A stretch of 35,761 nt of DNA from Nemertoderma westbladi. Lineage: Eukaryota > Xenacoelomorpha > Nemertodermatida > Nemertodermatidae. The stretch covers positions 1 to 35,761 of the forward strand of contig JAUCBJ010000516.1 in NCBI GenBank assembly GCA_032718475.1, in the 5' to 3' direction. The notes under the pieces are model-generated. The model was not told where the DNA came from and ran no database searches. It worked only from the letters and a program-made list of their open reading frames with translations. Below are positions 1-10,139 of this stretch, piece by piece; within the stretch, counting starts at the first letter, position 1, and every line of letters begins with the position of its first letter. The position numbers and the translations under genes were made by a program.

Positions 1-300
1 TTTTTCCTGCGCAGAGAGGACTAAACAGCCATATATAGTAATCATATCATTTTTAAATATTTTCCAATGTATTTATTTTGCGCCCCAGAAAACCTGTATT
101 GAAAAACAATTAGCCGAAAAATGTAACTTTCAAATTTTGTGAACATTGTGCACTACTTGTAATTTTGGTGCTGCAATATAACAACCCCAGTACATTTTTT
201 CAATTTTTTTTTTTTAGTTCGGATCCACCCCCCCCCCCCCGGGGGGGGGGGGTGGTGGTGGTGAATATGACCGCCCCCCCCCCGGTATTTGTACAACATT
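1..300. repeat. Dispersed repeat fragment with a poly-C/poly-G palindrome
   Basis: Bases 35-75 closely resemble 29645-29690 (a shared TCATTTTTAAATATT word, then CCAATG and GCGCCCC). Bases 241-275 (G-run, then AATATGACCGCC) resemble 28771-28802. Thirteen C at 228-240 are followed directly by twelve G at 241-252, then GGT repeats and ten C at 274-283, so the strand can fold into a G/C hairpin or quadruplex. The two matching blocks occur in the opposite order from the 28.8-29.7 kb copy, as expected if units of this repeat can lie head to tail. No coding content is seen. Confidence 0.6.
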
Positions 301-730
301 TTATAGACCTGTACTAATAGGGTTAAATCTTTAACTAATCTGGAGCCGAAGACTCAAGTTTATTACATTCATGCAATTAGCGCATCGGTATTCCAAGTGT
401 ATGCTTACCATACACAGTGACTTCTCACGACCATAGGGCAGGTGAGGTGTTTCAATACATGCCAAAGGGCTTCATGTACTTTCCACAATATTCCAGAAGA
501 AGAGGTCGGATCCGTAGTGGCAGGATGTAATAAATTCAGTTTGAGTATATTCTTTTATTTAATTCAACTTTAAAATTTCAAATTTGCTAATACTAATAAT
601 AAACAATATGATGGGGAATGCTACACCGGGGAATGAGAAATACAAACAAATTTTATAATAAATTTAAAAATTGTTAAATAGTTCTGCAACGGGTGTTAGT
701 AGTGAACGTAACAGTTGGATTTGGTTAGGA
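301..730. other. No recognisable feature
   Basis: AT-rich DNA with stop codons in all frames. I see no repeat shared with the rest of the window. Confidence 0.5.
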
Positions 731-1018
731 TTATGGAGGTATCAGCGACTTGATGTACCGTACTGCCGAGTTTCTTGCCGAGGTTGACCCCCGGAGACAT
801 ATGAGGCTGGCTAGAAGGACCGGAAAACTCACCAATAAATTAATAATGTAAAACGTATTACCACCACCTGACAGGTCAAACACAATTTTAGTTTCAGATT
901 GCCACACGTCGCGAAGCTCAGACCACAAACAGTTAGAAAGAATTGAACAAGCGGTAGTCTGGTAGTCTGTGGCTTCAAAGTGCACCCAAGGAGCATGGTG
1001 TTTCTTAAAAAATCGCAT
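731..1018 (-). other. Open reading frame of 95 codons, possible exon, unidentified
   Basis: The frame reads from an ATG at 1018 down to 731. The first 50 or so residues look protein-like, with mixed charged and aromatic residues (HAPWVHFEATDYQT, LWSELRDVWQSETK) and a run ending DLSGG. The DNA then reads GGTGGTAATACG, so a GT donor could end an exon at the SGG codons; the remainder is hydrophobic and less convincing. A short pyrimidine-rich stretch and AG lie just before the start. I do not recognise the family. It may be an exon, a transposon remnant or chance. Confidence 0.2.
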
Positions 1019-1500
1019 TAAGTGACTTCAAGAACATTGTTTGTACTTGGGACTTTAACCATGTTACCTCCAAACAAATTAGAGGAGCTTTTCCACCCAT
1101 TGTTCCTGGAAATAGTTTATTGATAACTCCTTATTATATCCTTATTTCGGATCCTTGTGCTTTCAACGAAGATCGGTGTGAATGTCCTTATCCACAGAAC
1201 GAATGTGACCTGTTCGTTCTCAAATATATAGCGCCTACAAAAATAATAAAAAATAATAATTATGTTTTCTGAATGATATTTCTGAAAGCTGAGCGAGAAT
1301 AATGAAAAGCAGAGGGGGAATGTAACATATATTGTACTTGATCAGACTATACATTCACCACCAGAAGTGTGCACCACCTGCCTTTCCTAGATCTCCCGAG
1401 CATCTTGAGATCAACGGATCAACCACATAAATCTCCAATTACCACGCATTAAAGTTTGTAGAGTCGCCTTACGATGCCAATAGATCAATAGATTCGGATT
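1019..1500. other. No recognisable feature
   Basis: About 480 bp of AT-rich sequence without a usable reading frame or an internal repeat that I could find. Confidence 0.5.
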
Positions 1501-1625
1501 ATGTGTTTATGGCTTATGTGTATGGGGGTGTGTGTGTTTGGGGGGGGGGGGGGGGTGAGTATGTTTATGTATGTTTGTATGTATGTTATTGGGTGGGGTA
1601 TGTGTATGTTTAATTATGAATAAAA
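1500..1625 (+). repeat. GT-rich low-complexity tract with G16
   Basis: Alternating GTGT/TATGT simple repeat containing a G16 run at 1540-1555. It ends directly before the LINE copy that starts near 1633. Confidence 0.85.
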
Positions 1626-1865
1626 TTATAAAGGAGCCCATTTTGGCACTTAGAAGGATAATTGAAGAATTATCAAAAAAGAAAGACAGGCATCTGACAT
1701 CTTTGTTGACTTCTTCAAGGCCTTTGATTCAGTCTCTCGCTCATGTATGTTCAGCATAATTTCATTATATGGGATTCCTGATGAAATTATTGCAGCAATC
1801 AGATCATATACGATGGTTCGACAACATTTGTGTCTACTGTTGACGATGACACAGAACCATTTTAA

Positions 1866-2576
1866 GTGTTATGGGGCGTCTTCCAGGGAGACACGCTTGC
1901 ACCATTCTTGTTCATAATTGTGTTTGACTATGTTCTACGCATGTCCTTAGATCATCATAATGATGATGGGGTGATGATAACTCCACCTACTGGCTCCAGA
2001 AGTCGAGGAAATCCTGCCAAATACCTAACTGATCTAGACTTTGCTGATGACTTAGGAGTACTCTCAGAATCACTAGAGGGAGCCCAACGGCTCCTCAGCT
2101 CATTAGAACATGCTGCTTCTAGTGTTGGTCTTTTTATTAACTCCAGAAAGACCAAAATTTTGACAGTTATCTTTGAAAGTCCTCAGCAAGTCTCTGATCG
2201 GATGAGCATAAGCTCAAAGGATGGTATGCTTGAGCATGTGGACGACTTCTGTTCCCCGGGATCATGGATCCGGAAGTCAGGTGAGGACCTTCGAATACAT
2301 AACGGAAAGGCATGGGCAGCCTTGAATAGGCTTTCCAGGATTTGGAAGTCACCGAGAATTAATCGGAAACTTAAGGTGCGATTATTTAGAGCAGCTGTAG
2401 TTCCAGTACTCCTCTATGGGAGTCCATGCTGGGCTCTAACTGCTGAGGACACCAAATCTCTGGATGGCACATTCACAAGAATGCTACGCCGGGTTCATTG
2501 TGTCAAGTACAATGCACACATCTCCAACCAGAACTACATAACATTGGAGGTGTCTCATTGGTTCCCCCAAGCTTGA
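1866..2576 (+). pseudogene. LINE copy 1 reverse transcriptase fragment
   Basis: This 236-codon frame begins at the codons after the LWGV motif (GVFQGDTLAPFLF, RT palm) and holds FADD at about residues 58-61, followed by the thumb-like region INSRKTKILTV. It continues into the C-terminal arm LFRAAVVPVLLYGSPCWAL. It ends 1-2 bases out of frame with the last 100 codons, which continue at 2498-2818. The RT fingers and the first catalytic aspartate lie upstream in another frame. The clade is APE-type non-LTR, broadly RTE/CR1-like by general appearance; I cannot place it more exactly by eye. Confidence 0.9.
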
Positions 2577-2818
2577 CACTAGAACAAAATCGCCTCCGCT
2601 TTGCAGGACATTGCTTTCGCCGTGAGGACCAGCCAGTGCATAATCTTGTACTTTGGCAGCCTCATGGAGTGAATACGCATGGTGGTCAGCCCGTTACTTT
2701 CTTCAGACGCATCTTAAAGGACACTGGCCTTGAAGATGCGGATGATCTAGCAAATGTCATGGGTGATAGGGAGTTGTGGTGGCGCAATTTTGTCGACAAG
2801 CCGGCACAGCATTCTTAA
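2498..2818 (+). pseudogene. LINE copy 1 C-terminal segment
   Basis: Continuation of the LINE protein after a frameshift near 2530. It carries LEQNRLRFAGHCFRRED, LVLWQPHGVN, GGQPVTF and the terminal DRELWWRNFVDKPAQHS. This post-RT segment is found in many marine-invertebrate LINE proteins; its function is not known to me. The same segment ends at 14556 and 28173 in the sister copies. Confidence 0.88.
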
Positions 2819-2859
2819 AAATGCAGCTGCAATGCAGCATGCCGATCCTAGTAGTAGTA

Positions 2860-3490
2860 TGAAGAAAAGATAGAATGGTGAGCGAGTATGGTGTCAGTTT
2901 TCTACACAATAAGAGCGCACTTTAGATACAATTCTTCACAAAGAAAGGGGTATGAAATAAGTTAATGTTGTTGACGCCACACAATGATGGCTCATTAAAC
3001 ATTATAGTGATGTATAGAGTGAATGTTATGTTCTATAATAATAACCCGTAATCATCCATAATCGTTGTATGAGATCGTTTATAGAGCTGTAAGGGCTGGT
3101 GCAGTAAATACACACACAGCACCATAGTCAAAGGAAATGGGTGTGAGAAATGAGTTAATCATGTATTTAATCGATGTTGCCACCATATTGCCACTATGTC
3201 GTGCGTCATTTTACATTATATATGTTCACTTTATTTTATAAATGAGCGTTTAATATTATGGCCCGATTATAAAAGTAACTAGGTGCAAAACTAGAAAGAT
3301 TTGACCTGCTACTACTACTATTAAATCGAGCGAGCTGGGACAGTTGAAATTAGGCCTTCCACATTAGACCTTGCTGGCTTCCCGATTACAATAACAATTT
3401 AATAATTTCGGTAATTTCGTTTCTTCCACTTAAAATCGATATATTATGTTATGATGTAATATTATGGTTATTTATGTTCATAAATGGATA
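2860..3490. other. AT-rich region with an imperfect internal duplication
   Basis: The stretch near 2955-2990 (GAAATAAGTTAATGTTGTTG, then ACGCCAC) is loosely repeated near 3147-3195 (GAAATGAGTTAATCATG, then GTTGCCACCA). No reading frame or element ends are visible. Confidence 0.35.
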
Positions 3491-3499
3491 ATGAGGAAG

Positions 3500-3592
3500 C
3501 ACGTCACTGGGGGTTGAACCAGCGCTATACGTACGTTTTAACCTATCAGTACGCATCAGTAGCGCTAACCAGTTTAGCCACTTGCCCCTGAC
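3500..3592 (-). repeat. tRNA-like sequence (probable SINE head or tRNA pseudogene)
   Basis: On the minus strand, an A-box-like TGGCTAAACTGG (3569-3580) is followed by a B-box-like GGTTCAACCCC (3510-3520), in the right order for a Pol III internal promoter. The spacing is longer than in a normal tRNA, with a self-complementary ACGTAC/GTACGT arm in between. Flanking GTCA/TGAC could close an acceptor-like stem. It is not a standard tRNA gene. Confidence 0.55.
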
Positions 3593-4010
3593 ACTTACTC
3601 TCTTATCTAATCAACTTATATTGAACAGGCAGTCTTAAGTTGCATATCCAGTTGCAATAACAGCTCAACTCCAATGCATCACATGTCAGAGCCGGACGTC
3701 CACGGGAACACCTACTTCTGATTGGTTGATTGATTGATACAGAAATACAGATAAATAGGAAGCATCTATATGAAAAGGATAGACCTATGAGGCGGAGCCT
3801 CGTTTCCATAGGGGTCCTAAATGTAATAACGTAGGTAGGCCTATTAATTGTACGAATGCTTCAGAAATATGTAGTTCCAGTAAAATAATATTCCTATAGT
3901 AAATTAAATTAAAAATAGACCATTAAAAAGTTGGACTACAATTAAATTATTGTAGCAATAGCCTAAAATGGAAATGCTGTATGATAATAATCAAAAATAT
4001 GTCATTATAA

Positions 4011-4520
4011 TTAAAAATAAATTATCATGGTCAGGGAACGAATGAAGTCGAGTTTTGTTGTTTCCGTTCCTGTAAGCGGTATTTCTTCAGTCGATGGATA
4101 AATTATACAACCATAGGCGCATTTATTATATATAGTATGTGGCAGTTTGTTCCAGTTTGTTCTGTCATTGCCAGAAGAGTGGATCTGGTATGAACTCGTC
4201 TTTACTTCTTCAGAGCCCCACTGAATCGGAGATTGCATTGTAATATGTAGAGTAGTTGATAAAGGTGCTATTGTAACAGAAAACTCGGCATTTGTCATGT
4301 TTTGTTTAGGGCTGCCCTTAGTTTGTCTTGTGTAACAACCATAAACTACGAGCCCTGAGTGTATCTCTAGTTGAATATCGACCTCCCCTTCGTTTACCTT
4401 CCGGGCCGGCCTGGTGTTGGAAAGACCTGTCGAGGGTTTGGATGGACCCCAGAGGAGTGTCATAAACAAAGAATGGTTTTGTAGTTTGCGTTGTATATTG
4501 ATCTCCGATAACAACTAGTC
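4011..4520 (-). pseudogene. Unidentified gene Y remnant in a repeated coding block (copy A)
   Basis: A 167-codon minus-strand frame from 4514 to 4011. It contains VDIQLEIHSGLVVYG, SVTIAPLSTTLHITM and NKLPHTIYNKCAYGCIIYP. The first third is homologous to 14605-14755 (+), where VDIQLEKHSGI and an upstream HDT are readable. In this copy the matching HDT/YDT-containing frame is a different one from the VDIQLE frame, so a frameshift lies between about 4380 and 4440. Conservation of a reading frame between two diverged copies suggests former coding function. I do not recognise the family. It lies about 220 bp downstream of gene X remnants on the same strand. Confidence 0.5.
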
Positions 4521-4738
4521 ACACCACCAACTAAGTCCACTGATAATAACGTACTTCCCCAAATAATACCAATAAAGTTATCTCAACTACGTTGAAGACA
4601 ATGTACTTACTAATAACACCAATAAGTCAAATACACCAATAGGGGTTTGGTGATATTTGATGTAGAAACCTACACATAGGGAATGAATCTACATCAAATG
4701 CCATCATCAATAAATACATCAATAATACCAACATCTGG
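4515..4738 (-). promoter_or_regulatory. Intergenic spacer with repeated TATTGGTGT-like words, shared with 12.24-12.43 kb
   Basis: On the minus strand this spacer contains ATTGATGTATTTATTGATG, TATTGGTGTATTTG, TTATTGGTGTTATT and TTATTGGTATTATT, an iteron-like series. The word TACATCAAATATCACC occurs here and also at 12318-12333; the flanks GATTCATTC..GTGTA and GAGATAAC..TTATTGGT also match. That a spacer between two coding remnants is conserved in a second copy supports one mobile or viral-like unit. A regulatory role is only an inference. Confidence 0.4.
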
Positions 4739-5790
4739 TTAATCTATGGTTAACACGTTACTCATCTCTATACTAATGCTCGAAGTACCCATGTTGCTGT
4801 TTACTTTACTTAAGCAAACTGGAACCGTCTTTAGGATTCTTGAGTTCTTTATTATCCAATACCTTGACGTGAAGTACAATATGTTATATGATATTACCTT
4901 TCCACTTCCCATTCCCCACAATGGATTGGTTGACACTACAAGGGCTTCCCCCATGGTCATGATATATTTAAGATTCTTCTTAAACTTTAATGGTTCCTGC
5001 ACGATATTAATGTCGTATCTTCCAGTACTATATATTCCTGCTGAGTTGTGGTCAAGCCCACTTACGACCATCTCCATTTCTTCCATGCCTTTGGATGTTT
5101 GTTTACATCTTCTGTCTTTCGTCCAAACAGTATCTCGATGCTTCCTTTGAGGTCCGCCGCGTGCGTTCGATGATTCCTATACCATATAATGATCCTTACG
5201 ATTCCATTGCAGCTGAACATAATACTTGAGAATCCAATGTTGCACCTTGGTACCCGCTCAGGGGCTCATTAATATCCTTCGTGATATCCAAACCATACAA
5301 AACGTACGTCTTATTGAGAATGAGATGCATACCTCCTGTGGTAGTCTGACTATCTACTTCGAGTTGTCCTCTATATCAGCTTTTGTTACGTTGAAGATAT
5401 ATATGTCCCCATCGATATTCGATATATGTAGGAACTGCGTTTCTCCTAATTCTTTAAGTATTCATTAATAGGAAACCTGTAATTTTAACATGTTTCATGA
5501 ATGTTGTCCATTGTTTACATGTCAGGTTCTTTAGTGTCTCTCCTTGTTTAAGATGTAAGTGCATCTTTGCCTTTACCACCTTCTTTAACCCTGGTGTACC
5601 ATAACTTGTTGGCTTGTGGGCCGTCCAGAACTTCTTCTGTAGCGCTGCAACTCCTTCGTGCTTAACTATCATTATTGGTTTAGATAAACTCATCTTAATA
5701 TCTATGCCTCTCTATAGGGCTATGTCATTGTAAACTCTCTAACCACTATATAGGGTCCCTTCTGTAAATATTCGAATGTATTATTTTTGT
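4739..5790 (-). pseudogene. Unidentified gene X remnant in a repeated coding block (copy A)
   Basis: Protein-like minus-strand stretches occur one after another in shifting frames: near 5790-5730 (FEYLQKGPYIVVREF), 5693-5454 (79 codons with VKHEGVAALQKKFWTAHKPT), about 5450-5350 (LGETQFLHISNIDGDIYIF), about 5340-5190 (MHLILNKTYVLYGLDITKD), about 5180-5080 (KGSIEILFGRK) and 5086-4739 (115 codons ending at a stop before the spacer). The pattern is that of one gene of 300 or more codons broken by several frameshifts and stops. I do not recognise the protein; a large mobile element or an integrated viral gene are both possible. Confidence 0.45.
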
Positions 5791-5799
5791 AATAAATTA

Positions 5800-6945
5800 T
5801 TTTTGATTAACGATATAATATTCAGTATTATCAGTAAAGTTTATTATAATCTTACTATCCGAAGGATAAAGAAAACAATGCATAATATTAGTAGAGTTAT
5901 TATCAACCTACTATCCTAATCCTAATCAAATATTAGTTATTGTCAACTCTCTATCCTAGAGCCTTAAAATGTTTCAAATTGTAAATTTTTCCGTTAAGAT
6001 AATTAATTTCTAGACTTCATATCATGACAGAATGATACAGGAATATCTTGTAATAGAATCAGAATACAGACTGAGGCCAGACGTCAACTGGTTGTTGCGA
6101 AACTTAGTCTTTCTTGCCTCAGGATCCCGACTTTTGCCAGACTACATGTGTATCAGTTTGGTTAGATTTCTTCGAGGATTGGCCGAGTTATTAACGTTGA
6201 AATATTGCATGAAAGATCAAAAGATAAACAGAGCTAAAGATTCAGATTGACAGACACACAGGTTGTGGTAGTGGTACCCCTATGCTAAGCTCGCTTATTT
6301 TCGTGGCTCGCCCCACATTATTCAATATGTTGTTCAAAATATGTCATGTCATCCATCAGGTATTGTATTATACCGGGACAGTGTAATTAAAACACAATAC
6401 TAAAAGCATTCTGCTCCTAAGTTGCCCATGCCCAATAAAGAAAGGCACTTTCTCTAGGGAAATAAACTGCATTTCATCTAACATAATGCAATACATAATA
6501 TATACGGCGGTTTAGTCCACCTCGTAGTGTCAAAAAGATCATTCAGGACAACTTAAATTCTGGGGATCAAGTCTAGCTTTTGAATTTATCTGATTATTCA
6601 GACGCCAACATCGACATTAATAATTTTTGTATTAATTCTTCGCCTCTAATAATATCAGCAACCACTACATGAAAACTACAGAAGCATTGAGAAAATGTTA
6701 ATTTATCAGATTACAACTCTCAGGTACACTTCTTAAATCTTCAGTCTGATACTATTTACACATCGTTTGCAGACATCATAAATAGTGCTTGACTATAACT
6801 TGGTGAGAGCTTTTATATTAGTTGCTGCCGTTCTATGACATATGTTGCAAAAAATATATGGTCTTCTTGGATTAACAAAAGCCACCTCTAGAAGCAACCT
6901 GTATCTATGGGATGAGGAGGAGTTAGGGACCCTCTAGACCTAAGG
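5800..6945. other. AT-rich region, nothing firmly recognised
   Basis: A 72-codon frame at 6032-6250 (+) starts MIQEYLVIESEYRLRPDVNW but shows no motif I know, no conserved copy in the window and no splice context. The rest is AT-rich with stops in all frames. Confidence 0.35.
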
Positions 6946-7080
6946 CCCGCCGCACACTAGAGATGCAAGATGCAAAAAAGGACATCCTCGATGTTCTATT
7001 TATTGCATCTTGCATCTCGAATTATAGAATACATGGTAGACTTTGGGAGGCCGAACACTAGAGATGCAAGATGCAAGATA
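6946..7080. repeat. MITE-like hairpin with CACACTAGAGATGCAAGATGC ends
   Basis: GAGATGCAAGATGCA at 6960-6974 is an exact inverted repeat of 7004-7018. A further direct copy of CACTAGAGATGCAAGATGC occurs at 7056-7075, preceded by GGCCGAA rather than GCCGCA. This looks like a small non-autonomous DNA transposon or solo termini of one, possibly two overlapping insertions. Confidence 0.6.
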
Positions 7081-7141
7081 CATTCTTTGAAATTTACATT
7101 TAAATAATCCAAGTAATATTAGTGTGTGTTGCCACCCAATA

Positions 7142-7556
7142 TTATATTATACTGTACCTCAGTGTGATTAGCAGAATTTCTTTCGCTCCAATCGTTTTTC
7201 TAAACTTGGTGCTACACTTTCGGATGTTTCCATCAATTAGGGTCAAAACTGCACCAAAAATGTACCAAAGGACATGCGAGTATAACTCGCAAATAGAGAT
7301 TTGATATTTCACAAATTCCTCATCACCAGGAATCACATATGCTGCAAGAATGCTGAACATACATGATTGTGGGTAAGAATCGAAGGCCTTAAAGAAATCA
7401 GTAAAGTCAACAGCTTGATATCTGTCTTGTTGACAATCTTCAATTATACTTCAATGTGCCAGATTGGCCTCCATGGACCCATACCTTTACGAAACCCATC
7501 CTGGTTCCCACGAAACTCTCTCTCTATACAGGATCTCTGATTCAATTCCATATACG
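7142..7556 (-). mobile_element. Old LINE copy, downstream half (RT palm), interrupted by a hAT-like element
   Basis: The minus strand matches the LINE at 13300-13620 through many substitutions: GATCCTGTATAGAGAGAG for GATCCCATTGAGAGAC, then GGTTTCGTAAAGG for GGTTCCGTAAAGG, then TTTCTTTAAGGCCTTCGATTC for the FFKAFDS codons, then ATGTATGTTCAGCAT. Similarity fades near 7200-7142. The sequence continues the copy at 9437-9880; together they were one element before the hAT-like insertion. It is much more diverged than the other copies, so it is an older insertion or a sister family. Confidence 0.85.
7549..7556. repeat. Left target-site duplication, CATATACG
   Basis: Exact 8-bp match to 9437-9444. 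Eight bases is the duplication length of hAT transposases. The LINE sequence around it reads continuously if one copy is skipped. Confidence 0.9.
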
Positions 7557-8147
7557 CAGTACCGGATTAAGCCTCCGGTGGCCCTAAGGCACATTTTAGT
7601 AATTTCCAAAAATGGCCCGAAAATTGATATTTTTCCGCAAACCCTTTCAAAAGAAAAACCTGCTAAAAAAACTGAAATTGTGAAAATGTTGCGAAGGAAA
7701 TACAGTATAAAGTATTTTCGTTGGATGACTGACTGCGTGCAAATAACTACTAAGTACTTTAATAATAAGTAGGCCTACTTTGCAAAAATAGTTTTCATCA
7801 AGAATTGTAACATTACTAAACGGCATATTATGCCTATAAAACCTTTGCTATAAAAAGTGTAATGGTTTTGATAGAATTTCTCAAGCTTTAATTTTTTAAT
7901 ATATTAATGGGACCATTACTGCATTACCCAAAATCTATTTGTTTTATTTATAAAGCTACTATTCTGATACTTTAACACAATGATATGTGATCTTTGAAAA
8001 CTGAGTATAGATAGCTTCATAAACCGTTTGTTCGAAAAATATGGCACTTTTTGAGAAGGTCGGGTTTTTCAAAATTAGGTGCAAAAAAATTGTTACAAAA
8101 TCGGCTCTAGAAGATCCAAATGGTCATGTTTTACAAAACCAACAATA

Positions 8148-8203
8148 GTAAGTAAGATAAGTAAGATAAGTAAATCTTTAATGTCTGGGGCTTTCGCCCC
8201 CAG
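8148..8203. repeat. (GTAAGATAA)n microsatellite and GC hairpin inside the hAT-like element
   Basis: Three tandem GTAAGATAA-type units end at about 8173. They are followed by CTGGGGCTTTCGCCCCCAG (8185-8203), whose CTGGGG/CCCCAG arms can pair. This arrangement, short repeat plus hairpin, resembles the 3' end of a SINE or LINE, so a small nested insertion is possible. Confidence 0.45.
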
Positions 8204-9070
8204 CCGCTATGCGACTTATCAGACAAATTGACACAAATCACAAGTAGTCCTAAATAGTAGTCCTAAAGCTGCTGAACAGTTTGGTATATGTTTGATGGCA
8301 ATTGAGTAAAAAATAAAATAGTAGTAGTGAATTTAGTGATGAGAACATCCAAATCGACAAACTGATAAAAAGGTTGTTTTATACAGAGAGTCATAAATAT
8401 CAGCAATATATTATGTTGTTGAAAAGAGCAGTTTTGAGGTCAAAAAATAATTCAATATTGAAAACCGATATCACCTTATGAAAGCCCTTCTATCAAACTA
8501 CAAAAAATTGTGCAAATTTTCGAAAATTTCACTTCTGTGGGGGTTAGAGTTGGCCCCCTTAAGGCTGACTGGCTCCTGTAGGTATTTAGTAATTTTGATC
8601 GGATCGTGGGAATGTGTTATTTATTTTCTGTAGGGTAGGTTTTGCAGGGTACTTATCTTAACAGGACTTGCTGAGTATAACACACCAAAAGTGTGGGCTT
8701 TGTGCAAAGATATAATATTTCTGATCTAGATTTGGACTTGCTGAGAAAGAAATGTTCTCCGATAGAAAACAGTCTCGGAAATAAGTACTTTTTGTCACTA
8801 ATTTGAATTTACAAAATTCAATTATGCTTTTAGGTTTTGCAGGAATTGCACCTAAAAGGCCATCGAATGCAAAATTCAATACACGAGGGCAGAACATCTG
8901 AATTTTGGTTAAATTAAATTAGTGACAAGGAGTTATTTCTTTTTTTTTTATCAACAACTATTTTATCTACAATTAATTTATCCTTTTTTTTTTTATCTAT
9001 TAGGGCCTATATGTATTTATAAAACTTATAAAAACTTATATAAAACTTATAAAACTTTAAGAGCATAAAT

Positions 9071-9175
9071 AATTACAAATAATTCCCCACCAATAAATAA
9101 AATTAAATTTTCCATTGTTCATAATTAGCACTTTAAAGTTTTACTGCCCATGTTTTATAATTTCCCTGCCATCAG
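9071..9175. repeat. Dispersed repeat, copy 1
   Basis: Matches 14938-15041 along about 100 bp: TTACAAATAATT, CCATTGTTCATAATTA, CACTTTAAA and TTTCCCT are shared in the same order and orientation. It lies within the hAT-like element here and outside any recognised element at the second site. The family is unknown. Confidence 0.6.
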
Positions 9176-9436
9176 GTCTTGAACTAATAACACAAGCACC
9201 TGTCGGTCGAATGAGCTAGAATTTTGCACTTTCTATCAGAAATTTAGGGATAGAAACAGAAAGTAGCCGAAAGATGCACTTTCTTGCTGTTTTCTATAAA
9301 TTTTAGTGAGAAAAAATGTTGACTTTTCAGATAAAAATATTTTTTTACAAGAATGACTCGCTGAGAAAAAATGGCCCGTATTTTCGGCTGGCCCTAAGGC
9401 ACGTGCCTTATAAGCCTTAAGGTTAATCCGGCACTG

Positions 9437-9444
9437 CATATACG
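9437..9444. repeat. Right target-site duplication, CATATACG
   Basis: Exact partner of 7549-7556; see the hAT-like element. Confidence 0.9.
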
Positions 9445-9880
9445 TTTATTATAATCTAGCTTTGCAATAATCGAGATTAACGAGATTCCACCAACAAAAG
9501 AACCGAAGAATGTTAGGTTGCTTTTCTTGGGAACTATCACCAACTTATTTGTCTCAATTCTCTTGTCACCGATTTTTTGTTCGTCTCGTTTTTTGTTACA
9601 AGTCGACGTGGATGGGACCTCAAGGCCAAGGGCTATATATCGGCAAAGGATATTATCTGTGAGTACAGACTCAGACACAGGATGCGTATTACAGAGTCAC
9701 CATGAAGTTCTCTGTCATTGCTTATGTACGTTTTAAAGTGGGCCTTCCAACCATTGAGGCGATCAGCTATAGAGATTCAGTCATAAAACGTTGGAGGTTT
9801 GGTTGGCTTTTTCTCCCAGTCAAGCTGATAGATTGCCATGCTTGTGCAGATTGCCGTTGGTTAAATGTCAAATTGTCAAA
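9437..9880 (-). mobile_element. Old LINE copy, upstream half (pre-RT and RT fingers)
   Basis: The minus strand encodes stretches matching the LINE protein of 12.4-14.1 kb: ETNKLVIVPKKSNLTFFGSF then GISLISIIAKL (residues about 256-286 of that protein), VSESVL (residue about 187), and upstream DNA for the segments SLTGRKSQP and DRLNGWKAHF in other frames (9800-9720). The frame is broken repeatedly. Together with 7142-7556 it forms one degenerate copy, split by the hAT-like element at the boundary 9436/9437. Confidence 0.87.
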
Positions 9881-10128
9881 ATGGGGTATTGTGCATTCAA
9901 CAATGTAATGTAGTGTCCCAATTACAGAACCTACCTTACCTACCTGAACAATAATGAGCAGAGCATACCTACACCCCTCTCGTAAAACAATCAGCAGTAG
10001 ACGACCTACAATATAAATAGGTTGTATCACCAGTTATAATTAGTAAATATTGACACAAAATAATATTTTATCTTATTTATCATATTTACACCATTTAATA
10101 TTTTGTAGCTATCGAATTTAAAAGCGTT
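9881..10128. other. Unassigned DNA
   Basis: It may contain a few more bases of the old LINE at its left edge. Otherwise AT-rich with no feature that I can support. Confidence 0.35.
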
Positions 10129-10139
10129 CAGTGCAAAGT

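Larger units (their letters stand above)
1633..2856 (+). mobile_element. LINE copy 1: 5'-truncated non-LTR retrotransposon, frameshifted
   Basis: Starts abruptly at the codons for EPILALRRIIEELSKKKDR and runs through the catalytic half of reverse transcriptase to the 3' tail. It is nearly identical to the copy at 12.4-14.6 kb. Visible parts are the FADD active-site box (near 2040), the CxPGSWIRKSG region (tyrosine-leucine altered relative to CYLGSW in the sister copy), the post-RT segment FAGHCFRRED and the end WRNFVDKPAQHS. Loss of about 4 bases near 1697 and a change near 2530 break the frame, so the coding content lies in pieces at 1640-1760, 1866-2576 and 2498-2818. The element ends CCGATCC followed by (TAG)3. 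It cannot move by itself. Confidence 0.93.
7557..9436. mobile_element. Non-autonomous hAT-like DNA transposon, 1,880 bp, complete
   Basis: Begins CAGTACCGGATTAAG and ends with the inverted counterpart (reverse complement CAGTGCCGGATTAAC), about 17 bp of imperfect terminal inverted repeats. A sub-terminal block GGCCCTAAGGCAC is also inverted at both ends (7588-7600; 9391-9403). It is flanked by CATATACG duplications of 8 bp and sits inside an older LINE copy. The ends and TSD length fit the hAT superfamily (established). The interior shows no transposase: frames at 8658-8897 and 9236-9439 (-) contain no recognisable motif. It would therefore depend on a transposase encoded elsewhere. Confidence 0.9.

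Noticed and set aside
3603-3809. Frame with SRGRPALTC resembling a LINE phrase
   Set aside because: Only a few residues match; neighbours do not align with LINE protein.
4746-5150. 134-codon plus-strand frame opposite the gene X remnant
   Set aside because: Hydrophobic low-complexity translation; the minus strand is the one with protein-like segments in series and a conserved downstream copy. Not fully excluded.
7464-7772. 102-codon plus-strand frame crossing 7557
   Set aside because: It spans the border between the old LINE (antisense) and the hAT-like element, so it cannot be one gene.
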